This document shows, in pieces, positions 25,190 through 36,750 of a stretch of DNA of 64,000 nucleotides. The stretch covers positions 61,257 to 125,256 of the forward strand of contig JARFJB010000399.1 of the NCBI GenBank assembly GCA_036346205.1. Reading direction: 5' to 3'. The DNA comes from Vesta saturnalis. Its lineage: Eukaryota; Arthropoda; Insecta; Coleoptera; Lampyridae. The notes below the pieces were generated by a model. The model saw only the letters and a program-made list of their open reading frames with translations, was not told where the DNA came from and did not search any database. A program made the translations under genes and the position numbers. Position 1 is the first letter of the stretch; every line of letters starts with the position of its first letter.

Positions 25190-27250
25190 GTGTTGTTATT
25201 TCTATTTCCTGGTGTCCTTCCCTTTTCCTAAAATCTCCTTGTTCATTCCTTTCTGCACCCCTGTCCAAGAGTCGGGACAGCTGTGAAGTTTTCTATATAT
25301 GGGAGCGGCTCTGGGCGCCGGCATACTTTATCATCCTTTCTTCTCTCACCCGCCCTAATCCGACACATTTGAGCTAGTTCGATGTGCTCACTATCTGGGA
25401 ATGAGCAGAGAATCCTTTCCTTCTTCCTTTTCTTCCAGCTCCCCTGTTAGTCACGTAACAAGATCCAGAAATTTGTACATAGATCTGCAAATTAATTATT
25501 CTATTTTGTCCGTTTATGTTACAGAGAAGTGTTCCGGTGCAGTTAAAATAATAAATTTTTACCCCTTCTTCAGTAATTCAGAAATCGTTTTAGATTTCGA
25601 CGCAAGAAACCCACCATTATCTCCTGCAATCACGTTAAACTGTGGACTATAGAGCAGAACCGATGCGCGAAATTAATTATCCTGTTGCTTCCACCCTGAC
25701 GTAACTATCCTATCTTACCGATTCCGTCCTGAGATCTTCACCGATCTACCAAGACGCCGAATCTATTTTACTTCTACCTGCCGGTCTAGCTTCCTTCTAT
25801 TTAACCAATGGAGCGTAGGCCCGTTTGGCTAATTAACCTTTTTCTAATACACATACCCAACATAAATACGACCGAACTGGTAAGCCAGTAAAGTTTACAG
25901 ACCTAATAATCCTAATAATCTCCAGAATCGCGCTTCCTGCCAGATTATCCTGATTAAGACCGTTGCCATCCTGTATTGCAGTCGGTAAACACGAGAAATC
26001 CTGCGTCTCGTGCCCAGATACAGAATGAAATCCAGTCACCGTCCTTAATACGAACAGCCGGTAGTTTGTATCCAGAGTACTTATTAAAGGATTAAAATTC
26101 ACTTCCGAAAAGATAAATAAATTTTTTTAAAAATTAAAACAACTTTCTATAACGTAGAAATTCCGATATCACGCACGCGTTTCTGTATGGTTTCTGAGAA
26201 GCGATCAAAGTTAATCGCATATAGTTTTCCCGAAAGGAGAAATTTAAGTTCCTTAAATTTATGCGTGTTTTACTGTAAAGTAAAAATCCTGATCAAATTT
26301 ATCAGAATCCCGTTCCGTGTAATATTTTATTTCCATTAAGCGATAAAAGTAATTAATCGCATAGAAAATACAATATAAACTCCTGTCATCTATTTCAATA
26401 AGTACGCAAGCATACAATTTCGTAGAAGTAATTATTGCAAAACCACCAGATTACTAAGTAAATAAAAGAAATTAATTTCAAACAATCAGACATCAATAAC
26501 ACCTGCTGTCCCAGTGACCGACATATAAAGTCATTGTACTCATAAGCGCGCGTTATCAGCCTTTTGTAAAATTCCCACAATATATTTATAGAAATATTTT
26601 TTATACGAGCTCTCGGATCGTTTAAAATTAAAGTCCGTAGAACATAAAGTAAACCGAAAGTAGTGATTCTTTTTGAAAAACCTTTCACTTTAACTATTAA
26701 TTTGTGTATGATTTTGATCCTTTAAAATTATATAACCTCAACCGGGGAGTTGCTATCCTAAAGAACGTTCTGTATAATAATCATGTAATCCACAGACACC
26801 TGGATATCTAGAACCCTGTTTGCCGCCGCCGGTCTTTACGATGCTTTTGAGGACTACCTGATGATCTCGCTTTTCCTTTCAGAAATAGATTTTTAATTTT
26901 GTTATTTGTGTTATAAATAAAGCAAGAGAAGTATTTTAGATCTAAGTGAAATATTTAGATTTATAACAAATAGGTAATTAAATAGTGTATTTTGTTACGA
27001 TCTTTGTTGTCAGTGATTCTGAATTCATCCCATCTTAGACGAAGCTATTCCGGGCCAAAACAACTAGCTTAGTAAACAGTAAATGTAGCACCTTTTGTAA
27101 ATATAAATAGGGGTTTACAAATTTAACACCTAAACGTGGGGCTCGACAAATTCAGTTTGAAAATTTATTAATAATTCTGTTACAGGTTCAGCATCCAGTT
27201 CAGCGTAATCACCGATTGCTTTCAGTGTTTACTATTTCCAAATAAACACA
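25190..27250. other. No gene recognised; possible LTR or leader sequence
   Basis: Less AT-rich stretches (25200-26060) and AT-rich stretches alternate. ORFs at 25168-25652, 25833-26102 and 26395-26688 have no recognisable domain. The region precedes a gag ATG at 27257 and may contain that element's LTR and leader, but no matching second LTR was found in the window. Confidence 0.35.
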
Positions 27251-27256
27251 ACGAAA

Positions 27257-27873
27257 ATGTCGACTCCCGGAGAAGAGAGTGACATCCGAGTTGGATGGAT
27301 CTACAAACTACAGAAAGAAGAATTGAAAAAAATAGCTCTTAAGTACCGATTAGATACGGAAGGAAGCGTCGATACCCTTAGAACACGAGTAGTTAAATAC
27401 CTATGGACAAGAGAAAGACAAATTCCCTTCCCAGTGAATTAATTCCGACACCTGCAGGTACATCCACACCCGCCGCTATACCAGTCAATGATCCACCAGT
27501 TACAAGTATAAAGAGAACAGACATGTGCAATCGAATTCGCAAATGGGGAGAAATATACAGTGAGTATGAACATTATATACTGCAGCGCGACTTCAACAAT
27601 TTATCCGAACTACTAGAAAAGGCTACTCAGTACGAAATGCTACCGCCAAACAACTTGTCACTTGTACTAAATGCCAGCCATCCAAAAGTGCATATCAGTG
27701 GCATCTCCACCCCACCAGAGCCCGCACCGATTTGTACCAAACGTAGGGAGACTTGTAAAGACCGGCTGGAAGTCAAGAACTTTACGTCACGAGATGCTAA
27801 ACCGCCGCCCGCTGCAAATTCCGTTGGCGACAGATTTTTCCTTTCTGTGTCAATTTTTCAACTCCCGTATTAG
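27257..27873 (+). pseudogene. gag: Retrotransposon Gag with SAP-like N-terminus
   Basis: The ORF starting MSTPGEESDIRVGWIYKLQ contains a helix-turn-helix-like segment (LKKIALKYRLDTEGSVDTLR) that resembles a SAP motif, as found at the start of some insect LTR-element Gags. A frameshift near 27430 leads into a proline-rich linker and then DMCNRIRKWG, typical of the start of the capsid-like region. Most of the capsid and the zinc knuckles are missing, which suggests an internal deletion. The protease remnant follows 20-30 bases downstream, as in a gag-pol element. Confidence 0.55.
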
Positions 27874-27889
27874 TGTTAATTGACACCTG

Positions 27890-28157
27890 ACCGTCCCGCC
27901 CTTACGTACAACTAAAGGTAAAGAATTTACTAATTAAAAATGAAATATATCCCGAATCACTGAGTACGATTAGTATTCGTTTAGCAGATAGTTCTGTGGA
28001 GGAAACGCGAGGCGTGTATAACTTTCCAGCAACCTTAGGCGCCAAAACTTACAAGATACCGGGATACTACCTACTACAGTTGTCCACTGACACGGTCCTA
28101 GGTTTAGATTTTTGCAACATGTACATGCTACGACCCACTGTCTGTACAAGCAATTAA
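27890..28157 (+). pseudogene. Retroelement aspartic-protease region remnant
   Basis: An open frame reads RPYVQLKVKNLLIKNEIYPE, then IRLADSSVEETRGVYNFPA, and ends STDTVLGLDFCNMY. The flap-like segment and the terminal LGLDF motif are characteristic of the C-terminal half of retropepsins. The catalytic DSG half is missing. It ends near a TA microsatellite where the element is broken off. Confidence 0.5.
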
Positions 28158-28261
28158 ATAAAGTAAATAAAGTAAGGAGTAGGTTAAACCAAAACTATCA
28201 CGTATCAGTGTTGTTGTTGACAATCGTATTGAAAGAACTCCTTGACAGGTTGACACGAGTG

Positions 28262-28263
28262 TG

Positions 28264-28321
<58 letters not shown>
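28262..28321. repeat. (TA)n microsatellite
   Basis: About 29 uninterrupted TA units. Tyrosine/isoleucine ORFs across it on both strands are artefacts. Confidence 0.95.
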
Positions 28322-28323
<2 letters not shown>

Positions 28324-28436
28324 ATGTTAAATGATAAGGCATAGATGATATGGAATTGACGACAGAGGGTATAAGATACATGGCAGAGATGATGGGTCAT
28401 AAACATCTTAAATCTTCCTCTTGTCATTGTTTTGGT

Positions 28437-29570
28437 GTTAAATCAAATAAGCTTAGCAGAAGCTGATTTAAAATCTAAATCTTAGACTTGCATCTTATTT
28501 TGTTTTTGTATTAAATCAAGTAAGGTTGAAGAAGCTGATATCAAATCAACACCGTAGACTTGCATCTTGTTTTTGAAATAAATTGAGTAGGGTTTGCAAA
28601 AGCTGATTTAAAATCAACATCTTAGACTTGCACCTTGTTTTTGTTTTTGTAAATCGAATAAGATTGGGAGAAGCTGATTCTTAAATCAAGACTTTAGACA
28701 TTAATTTTTTGTATTAAATCGAGTAAGGTTGACAGAAGCTGATTTCAAATCAACATCTTAGACTTGCATCTTGTTTTTGTTTCGGTACTAAATCGAGTAA
28801 GGTTTGCAGAAGCTAATGTAAAACCACTTGTTTGTATCTTGTTCTTGTTTTGAACTAAATCGAATAAAGTTTGCAGAAGCTGATTTCAAGTCAACGTCTT
28901 AGGCTTGCATCTTGTTTTTTATTAAATCGGATAAGGTTGACAGAAGCTGAAAAATCAACTTTCAATTCAAAATATTGGTTTGATTTAACTTTCAGCTTGC
29001 AAACACCAGCATTCAATTCTAAAATGGTGATTTGGTTTAATATGCAGCTTGCAAAACCAACTTTCAATTATAAAATACGAATTTGATTTAACTTACAGCT
29101 TGTAAAAGCCATCCTTCAATTCTAAAATACCGATTTCATTTAACCTACAGTTTGCAAAATTTAACTTTCAATTCGAACATACGGATTTGAATTAACTTAG
29201 TTAGCAAAACCAACTTTCAATCCTAAAGTACCGAAATGATTTAACTTACAGCTTGCAAAACAAACTTTCAATTTAAGATACCGATTTAATTTATCTTGCA
29301 GCTTGTAAACACAAACTTTCAATTCCAAAATACCGTTGGCTTTTGTAAGCTGTAAGTTAAATTAAATCGATGTTTTAGAAGCGAAAGTTGGTTTCTGCAA
29401 GCTGTGTTAAATCAAATCGTATTTTAGAATTCAAAATGGGTTTTGCGAGCTGTAAGTTAAATCAAACAGTATAATTGAACTGAAAGTTGGTTTTTCAGCA
29501 TCTGCCAAACTTATTCGATTTAATACAAAACAAGAACAAGATGCAAGTCTAAGGTGTTGATTTGGAAGCA
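28437..29570. repeat. Foldback-like palindrome of tandem repeats
   Basis: The left part holds about seven 70-100-bp units containing AGAAGCTGATTTAAAATC and CTTAGACTTGCATCTTG. This is followed by about seven 60-65-bp units containing AACTTTCAATTCTAAAAT and TTAACTTACAGCTTGCAAA. From about 29336 the same motifs recur in reverse complement and in mirrored order: AGCTGTAAGTTAAAT and GAAAGTTGGTTT, then AAGATGCAAGTCTAAGGTG. The right arm (about 230 bp) is much shorter than the left (about 900 bp). Inverted arms made of tandem subrepeats are a hallmark of Foldback/Galileo-type elements. No transposase was found, so this would be a non-autonomous copy or a rearranged satellite. Confidence 0.7.
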
Positions 29571-29929
29571 ATGCTATATAATATCGCTACTGAGCGTGAA
29601 AAGGTGACAAGTCAAAACAATTCAATTGATATAAACTAATTTAAAAACGAGCATGATAAGTTAGGCGTTAGTATGAATGTTTGCAAATAGTGTTGTGGGT
29701 TATTTCAATTGCAGCAGTGCATGAGCAACTCACAGAAGACATGTTAAATTAGAAAAAATGATGAAAGTGACTTTCGATCGACTTATCCCTTTTCACTAAT
29801 AGTATTGCTTTTATAACTCGTTTAACACATTATTAAAGTTAATGAAAACGTTACTTTTGTAGCACTACTTTACTAACTTAATCATCGTTCAAGTGAAAAG
29901 ATTCTTATTAATAGCTGAAAATAAAATGT

Positions 29930-31580
29930 AAAAACATGGACGCTTCTAAACTTAAATTTCCTCTTCATCAGATGAGGCATCTGGAAATACGTCAACTTCA
30001 TCATCTGATGTATGTTTTCCATTGAGTTTCTTTCTCTTATTTTTGATTAGACTGAGGTCTTTATCGCCTCCATATGGGTATGACCCGTAAGCAAGAATTA
30101 GTGATCTATTATTTTGAGGCTCTCAGAATTTTGTGAAGCTACAAAACATGCTGCTACCATATGGCTATTTTTATTTTGTCCGCCGCATGAGTCGGTATAT
30201 ACAATTAGGTGACTAATTTCAACTTCTAAGTGGCTTGTTAAAAGCTGTAAATACAAGAGCTAATATCATTTCCACTCCTTTTGTCACTGATTCATACCGT
30301 AGGTAACATAATACGTGAGAAGTGTCACAATCATGTACCCTGTAGGTCTGGCGTTGAGAGGCATTGTTGGAGGTCAAAACTTATCGTTTTTTCAGGATCA
30401 GTTGTTGATCAATTTTGTCTGTTTTTAATTGTATATCCTGCATCGGCTTTAAGATGACGTAAATCCAACTCCTTCATAAAATTCTTTCTTTCATCTTCAG
30501 TTTTCAACATTTTTATTTTCATTACTAACTTGTCATATGTGCAACATGTGTCTTTTTTTCGATGCTTTATTTTGATGTTCAATTTGTTAAATATTTCTTC
30601 GTTAAGATTGCGATTTATAAAGTACTCAGATTTCTCCTTGTAAGCTTGATACAAACTAGCGATGTTCTTTTGTCGTGTAATGGCTCTCATAAGATGGAAG
30701 AGAAAGAATGTGTTGCCTCGCAAATTTTATTGTCTTCTACCGAAATTTTTTTCTTGTTATCGTGGTTACCTTTTTACCAAGAGCTATGAGGCCACATGTA
30801 TTAATTCGCTTCTTCGGCATTATAACCTCAATAAATTTGTTGCTTATGTCAAACGTTTTAGTTAAACATCCTTTACATGTAAGAGCTAGGGCCATATTTA
30901 TTCGAAAATAGTGTACTGCTGTACTAATCCTTTGACGCTGTTTGCTGCCATCATTGGTACGATTACGGGTACTTTTTAATCGTTTGTTTCGATCAGATCA
31001 CCTATATCTGAGCAATTCTATTGTAATCGCCAATTTTCTAAAATTCATTGAACAAATTCAGACGAAACTCATCGTTATATTATTCTTTGCATCTGTTTCG
31101 GCAGACCGTTAGTTCTTTCATAGTTTTTCACGAAGAATTTTATTTTTTCTTGTAACATACTTTTTCCAAAGTTTTGTTTAACCTTTCTCTCAGCTCTCAT
31201 CTTTCTCGTCTTTTGTTTAAATATCCTATCATCATTCGCGCATGTTTCATCTAGTTGTGAAATTTTCGCAATTTACTCCTGATCTACCACTGCGTCTTCA
31301 GATTTATCTTCAACAAGCATATCATTTGGATCATCAATACTATCACCTCAACCAAAAATGTCTTGCAATTCATGTTGGACATCTTCTGGTAGATACAAAC
31401 CTTCACTACTATTATCATTTCATTTGTATTTTACTTATATCTATTGTTTATATCATACTATTTATTATCATCGTGTATATTATTATACCATACCTTCATT
31501 AGGACGTTCCCAGCCCATGATCACATCTTTGGTTTTACCATCATTACACACAAGATTTGTTCGAGTCGCGCCTAAAAATT
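29930..31580 (-). pseudogene. Decayed transposon-type ORF, insect repeat family
   Basis: Reading the minus strand from about 31.2 kb, segments in changing frames give a family I recognise only as a widely repeated insect transposon-like protein. There is a basic N-terminal part, a segment IALGKKVTTITRKKF, then LPSYESHYTRQKN in the 30409-30723 ORF, then KIKHRKKDTCCTYDKLVMK (Cys pair) and LRHLKADAGYT. Further down, split frames read ISFDLQQCLSTPDL, then a D-S-CGGQN-like motif and a GH-containing segment near 30100-30200, which could be part of an RNase-H-like catalytic fold. Stops and frameshifts are frequent. The superfamily is unassigned and transposase activity is inferred. Confidence 0.45.
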
Positions 31581-32479
<899 letters not shown>

Positions 32480-32861
32480 GCCACGCCCACAGAAAAACAC
32501 CAAAACGGACCAAATCAAAAACCAGGCGCACGCCAGTCCTCCAATCACAGCCTGAGGCTATACAAAAATCAATCTCAAGTCAAGTTCGTCCAGTGGTGTG
32601 GCATTTTAGGGGTCATAATTAACCTCGAGTAGTCGCGCAAATGACTATTGCCACCTAGCGCATGCATTTTCGCACAATTGCATTCGTGTAAATCTAGAAA
32701 GGATAGTGTCTTCTCTTGTTAAGGAAGCATACTGCAAGTTTTATAGTAAACTAGTGCACGTGGTACTTTTATAAAGCAACAAATCTTGAAAACGACATTT
32801 GTCATCCGTGCGACTATCTGTATAATTAAAATGTTTTTAAATTATTATTATAAACCCGTTG

Positions 32862-33228
32862 CTTTTAGATAGCAGGTATTATACAGTGGACAATATTACT
32901 ACTTCGAAAGATCCCAAACACTGGTTGCAATGGTACGAAGAGCTATGTGATTCAGAAAAGGAGATTGAAGCTAATGATTCGGACGCAGGTTTGGTAGAAG
33001 GTGGAGGTCCTGTGACGGTGTTTTTTTTGGAAGGAACATCATCCCTGTCGGAAGATAATGAAGTTGATGCCGAATCGCCCGACCTTGTAGATAATGACGA
33101 GTACTTCTTAGGCAAAGATAAAACAAAATGTTTTAAAAAAAATTGACGTGCGCCTTCAAAATCACGAGCTTGCAATGCTATTACCGAAATAATGGGACCA
33201 ACTGTTGCAGTTAAACAAGTACAAAGTG

Positions 33229-33230
<2 letters not shown>
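32862..33230 (+). pseudogene. piggyBac-type transposase, N-terminal fragment
   Basis: The frame reads NITTSKDPKHWLQWYEELCD followed by an acidic serine-rich stretch, then NDEYFLGKDKTKCF, and after a frame change RAPSKSRACNAITEIMGP. The acidic N-terminal domain followed by a Y-LGKD-TKW-like motif and an R.R..N.I...G segment is the beginning of piggyBac-like transposases. It is cut by a TA tract at 33231. The catalytic DDD domain is not present in this part. Confidence 0.55.
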
Positions 33231-33327
<97 letters not shown>

Positions 33328-33335
33328 ATATATAT
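33231..33335. repeat. (TA)n microsatellite
   Basis: Over 100 bp of TA with one interruption (ATTATA at about 33316). It interrupts the piggyBac remnant. Confidence 0.95.
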
Positions 33336-33439
33336 CAATTTAACAATACGACAGATGGTTTTGCAATACTTTATAGTATTTAATATAAAAAGAGTTATAT
33401 AAATATTACTTAAACGTTTGAAAATATAATAAATTTAAC

Positions 33440-33720
33440 TTCAGGTTTTAAAGATTAAAACCAAACCTTTATTTTTAAAATACTCTGAAAAATACATGGA
33501 TGACAACTGTACTCACGCGACTATTGATGGTTCAATTCTAGTGCGTCTATTCAAGGTTTATATATACGCAGGAAAGCAGTACGTTTTGCACAAAGCATAA
33601 AAGCAATAAAGATATTGGAATTTATGGGCAGCCTGCTCTTATAATCTTGTCCACAATGGTGGTGCAACATTTTGAGATTCAAGTTTTTCCTGTGTTCAGG
33701 CGGGAGCGTCGGAACTTATT
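33440..33720 (+). pseudogene. piggyBac-type transposase, later fragment
   Basis: Around 33520-33600 a frame reads ATIDGSILVRLFKVYIYAGK. It has the spacing and hydrophobic pattern of the piggyBac segment that carries the first catalytic aspartate (TIDE.LV.F.....Y.P.K). It lies just past the TA tract and in the same orientation as the N-terminal fragment, so both probably derive from one element. It is short and diverged, hence the modest confidence. Confidence 0.35.
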
Positions 33721-33757
33721 TTAATTAAAATTAAATTAATTATTTTGCTATTATCTT

Positions 33758-36025
33758 TGATACGTGTAAAACTCGGTTGATGAATTTATGGTCTTTAATT
33801 TGCGACTCCTCGTGTATGTTGTTGGAAAACGGCAACATTGTCACTAAATATCGTTTCAATTTAAAATATTTCAAACACGTGATACTTTAAAATTTTGGAT
33901 TGGTGAAAATAATCAGGCTATGGGTTTTTTGTTTTCTGGTACTTCGAGATAAGAAGTAAAACGCCATTTTGGGTAAAATGCGTAGTGTGAAGCACATGTA
34001 AAATTTGGAAAAGGTGTTCCTAAAATTGGATTGAATTGTTCAAGAAAATTTTAACTCAGCCTGTTGCTGGTTTTATTCTTTTCCATATAAATAAGTCCTG
34101 TTGGGGACTTCGAATTTAGTTCGGCTTTAATTTTTTGGTTGCTTCTGCTACACATTGGCTTCGATCAAGAGGTAAGCTACTCACTTTCGTTACTTATTTA
34201 CAAGACATAGTTTTGAAATGCATGCGTACATGTTTTGAAATTGGTACTACAGCTAAAGATCATATTTTAAAATTGGGGTATCAACTTAAATTCTAACACA
34301 TTTATCTTATATAGGTTCTTTTTGGTTCTTTACACATTCACTCAAGATTAACATATCTCGTGCTTCCATAACGAATAATTAAACCGTTCCTGACAACACA
34401 TTTGGATATCACTCGTCCGAGTGATGAAATATTAGTTAGCGGTCTTCAAGCCTGAATGGAAACCATCTACGATTACTCCTTCTCCTAATATCTTCCGATT
34501 TAACAGAAGAAATCTACGTTACACCTACGACTAGTTTCCGATAAGTATTATTGTTACACGCAGACACAATTTTACCTATGGTGAGTGACTTTGATTGTTT
34601 TCTGGATAACGACGCTTCCGTTATCTGTACTTTCCTGAAGGTTTATAACCATTATATTACTGTGCTACTACTTGTATTAGTGTGTTTCTGCAATTTTCTT
34701 AATCTTGAACTTAATGCTTATGCTTTATTGCTAAACAATTTTTTCTGAGTAATCGAGAGTAATACTATACATTTGTACCTGTAAAAGATAAATTGGGTTA
34801 TTCAAGTTTGGCTTATACTTACATTTAACTTTACAATAGAATTTATATATCATCTATTTACTTTTCTTGTATGCTGGCTTTGTTCTGCTAAATAACCGTA
34901 ATTGTGAAACGGTTAGAATTACCTGTGTTTACTGTACATACAACCAGCTGTTTGTTTCACTGAATGCTGCTCGTTGAGTTAAATATACAATGTATGTCAT
35001 AAGATTAGGCTAACTGTTGGGGTTTCAATTACTGCGTAATTAAACGGGAATATTTATTTACTAGCTTTGGGGTTGTATAACATTTATAATTTTTCTTTCG
35101 GATTACAATTTTAATATTTGTTTATTCTAAAACTGTCTGAAGTAGGAGTTACTAATCGAATTTTTTTGTAGCTTTATGCTTACTTGCCAACTTGGTAATC
35201 AACTTGGCCTTTCAAAATTTATCTAAATGCTTTATGCTTATTGATTTTTCTGTAATGCTCATGTTAACTAAATTTAATAATATTTTGTGCTTACATAAGT
35301 AAACAACAGGGTAGACATCTAGTGCTACATTTTGTTTGATATTTGGGGTTTATTTGCGTCCGGTTGATTGGAAACTGATAAGTTAATCCAACGGAGAGCT
35401 CTTTCGCTGAATTTCGGGAAACAAACAAAGAAGTCAATTTCGGATAATTATAAATATGTTTTGGGTATTATTTTTCTTTAGGGTCAACACTAGATGCCGA
35501 ACCGCATTGTGGCTGAGTAGGTAAAGTTCAAGTAAATTTTATAGTTTGTTTTCAGTGCTGTCGGAAAGGTAAGTTGATTGCTGGTGGTTTATTTCATGGA
35601 GACATGGTCTCTGATTATATTTGTGTTAGATATTTATGAACATTTGATTGTTATTGTAACATTTATGCTATTTAACGTTAGGGTATATTAAATAAGTGGT
35701 GTTAAACGATTGTATGTTCTTTCATTAATCCTGTGATCTACGACTCCATTCCTAACCAGTTCCTCCTCAGTGTGGACTTAGTTCACCACTTTCTTTTAGC
35801 TGTCTCTTTTGTCCTAGGTGGCCGTAGCCCTTTTCTTGATAGAGGGCGATAAAGAAGTCAATCAAGTTGTGCCCTTTTTAAACTTTATGTATTTCCTTTC
35901 TCCTGCCAAAACGCCCATGCATCCAAGTGCTGAACCGACCGACTGAGCTTCCGGCTAATTCCTCTTTTCCTTGTTACTGCACCTTGGTCACCAATTTCTA
36001 CCAATATCCTTTTGTGCACGTAACA
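33758..36025 (+). repeat. 5' LTR of the non-autonomous element
   Basis: Begins TGATACGTGTAAAACTCGG and ends TTTTGTGCACGTAACA, giving TG...CA ends. It contains an ORF of 65 codons at 34551-34748 that is cut short by an indel in the other copy, so I do not treat it as a gene. Confidence 0.88.
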
Positions 36026-36750
36026 AAGAAAGATTGGCACCCAACTTTGCGATTTGTTTTGAATATTCTTTATGTGTACCAGTGCACATACTTTTAATCA
36101 GTACTTTATTACTTTAAGATTTTGCCCTTATACTTTAAGATTTTTGTATCCTTTACTCCTTTTCTCTACGATAGTTTAACACAACTTAGTTTAAAATTTA
36201 ATTGATCAATTTAACGCTGTAGCTTTAATTGGGATTTACTTTAATAAATTTAGACTTACGTTCATCAGTTAGACTTTAACATGGCTATTATTTGGAAAAT
36301 AGATGTTAATCGATTACTAAAAGCGGAGCTTCAATAGAATTATCTTCAAGGGTTTTCATGCGATGTTTCTGTAGAACAGTTACGTAAATCAGTTCGTAGT
36401 GCATTAGTACTAGACGGGATCAAACTCTTTCGACTGTAGATTATACTATTGCGTGTGATGTTGATCTATCGGCTATACGAAAAGCTAATGAAGAGCTTTC
36501 TATTCTAACCTCTTTTCGGGTGGTTGGTTGGTTCTCTTCGTAGGTGGCTATTTAGGGTTACACTCACCTCTGTCCTTTCCATTCTTCGAGTGTATCCTGC
36601 TCGAACATCAGAGCCCTTCACTTCCTTCTTTTATTTCTTTCGGTGGGTTTCTTAGCACGTCTGTCTCTTTGTGCTGGGGTTGGATCTCTTGGGTTTTAAA
36701 TTTTGTACGGGGTTTCAAATTCTGGGTGGGTTTTAATTTTGCTAGGGATT
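36026..36750 (+). other. Interior of the non-autonomous LTR element
   Basis: Nine bases after the LTR lies TTGGCACCCAACTTTGC, a primer-binding-site type motif (36034-36050). At 36281 an ATG opens MAIIWKIDVNRLLKAELQ and stops after 18 codons. This resembles the gag starts at 24994 and 13874, and a second frame continues with FSCDVSVEQLRKSVRSAL. A ~200-bp TC/TG-rich tract follows (36510-36740), ending in GCTAGGGA just before the 3' LTR, a weak polypurine tract. No pol domain is present. Confidence 0.7.

Noticed and set aside
28112..28427. Tyrosine/isoleucine-rich ORFs across TA tracts (also near 830, 32400 and 33270)
   Set aside because: They derive from dinucleotide microsatellites.
28437..29570. 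CRISPR array
   Set aside because: The units are long, diverged and inverted around a centre, and the genome is eukaryotic.
34551..34748. ORF inside the LTRs of the 33.8-kb element (second copy at 37541-37723)
   Set aside because: It has no recognisable domain and its end differs between the two LTRs through an indel.
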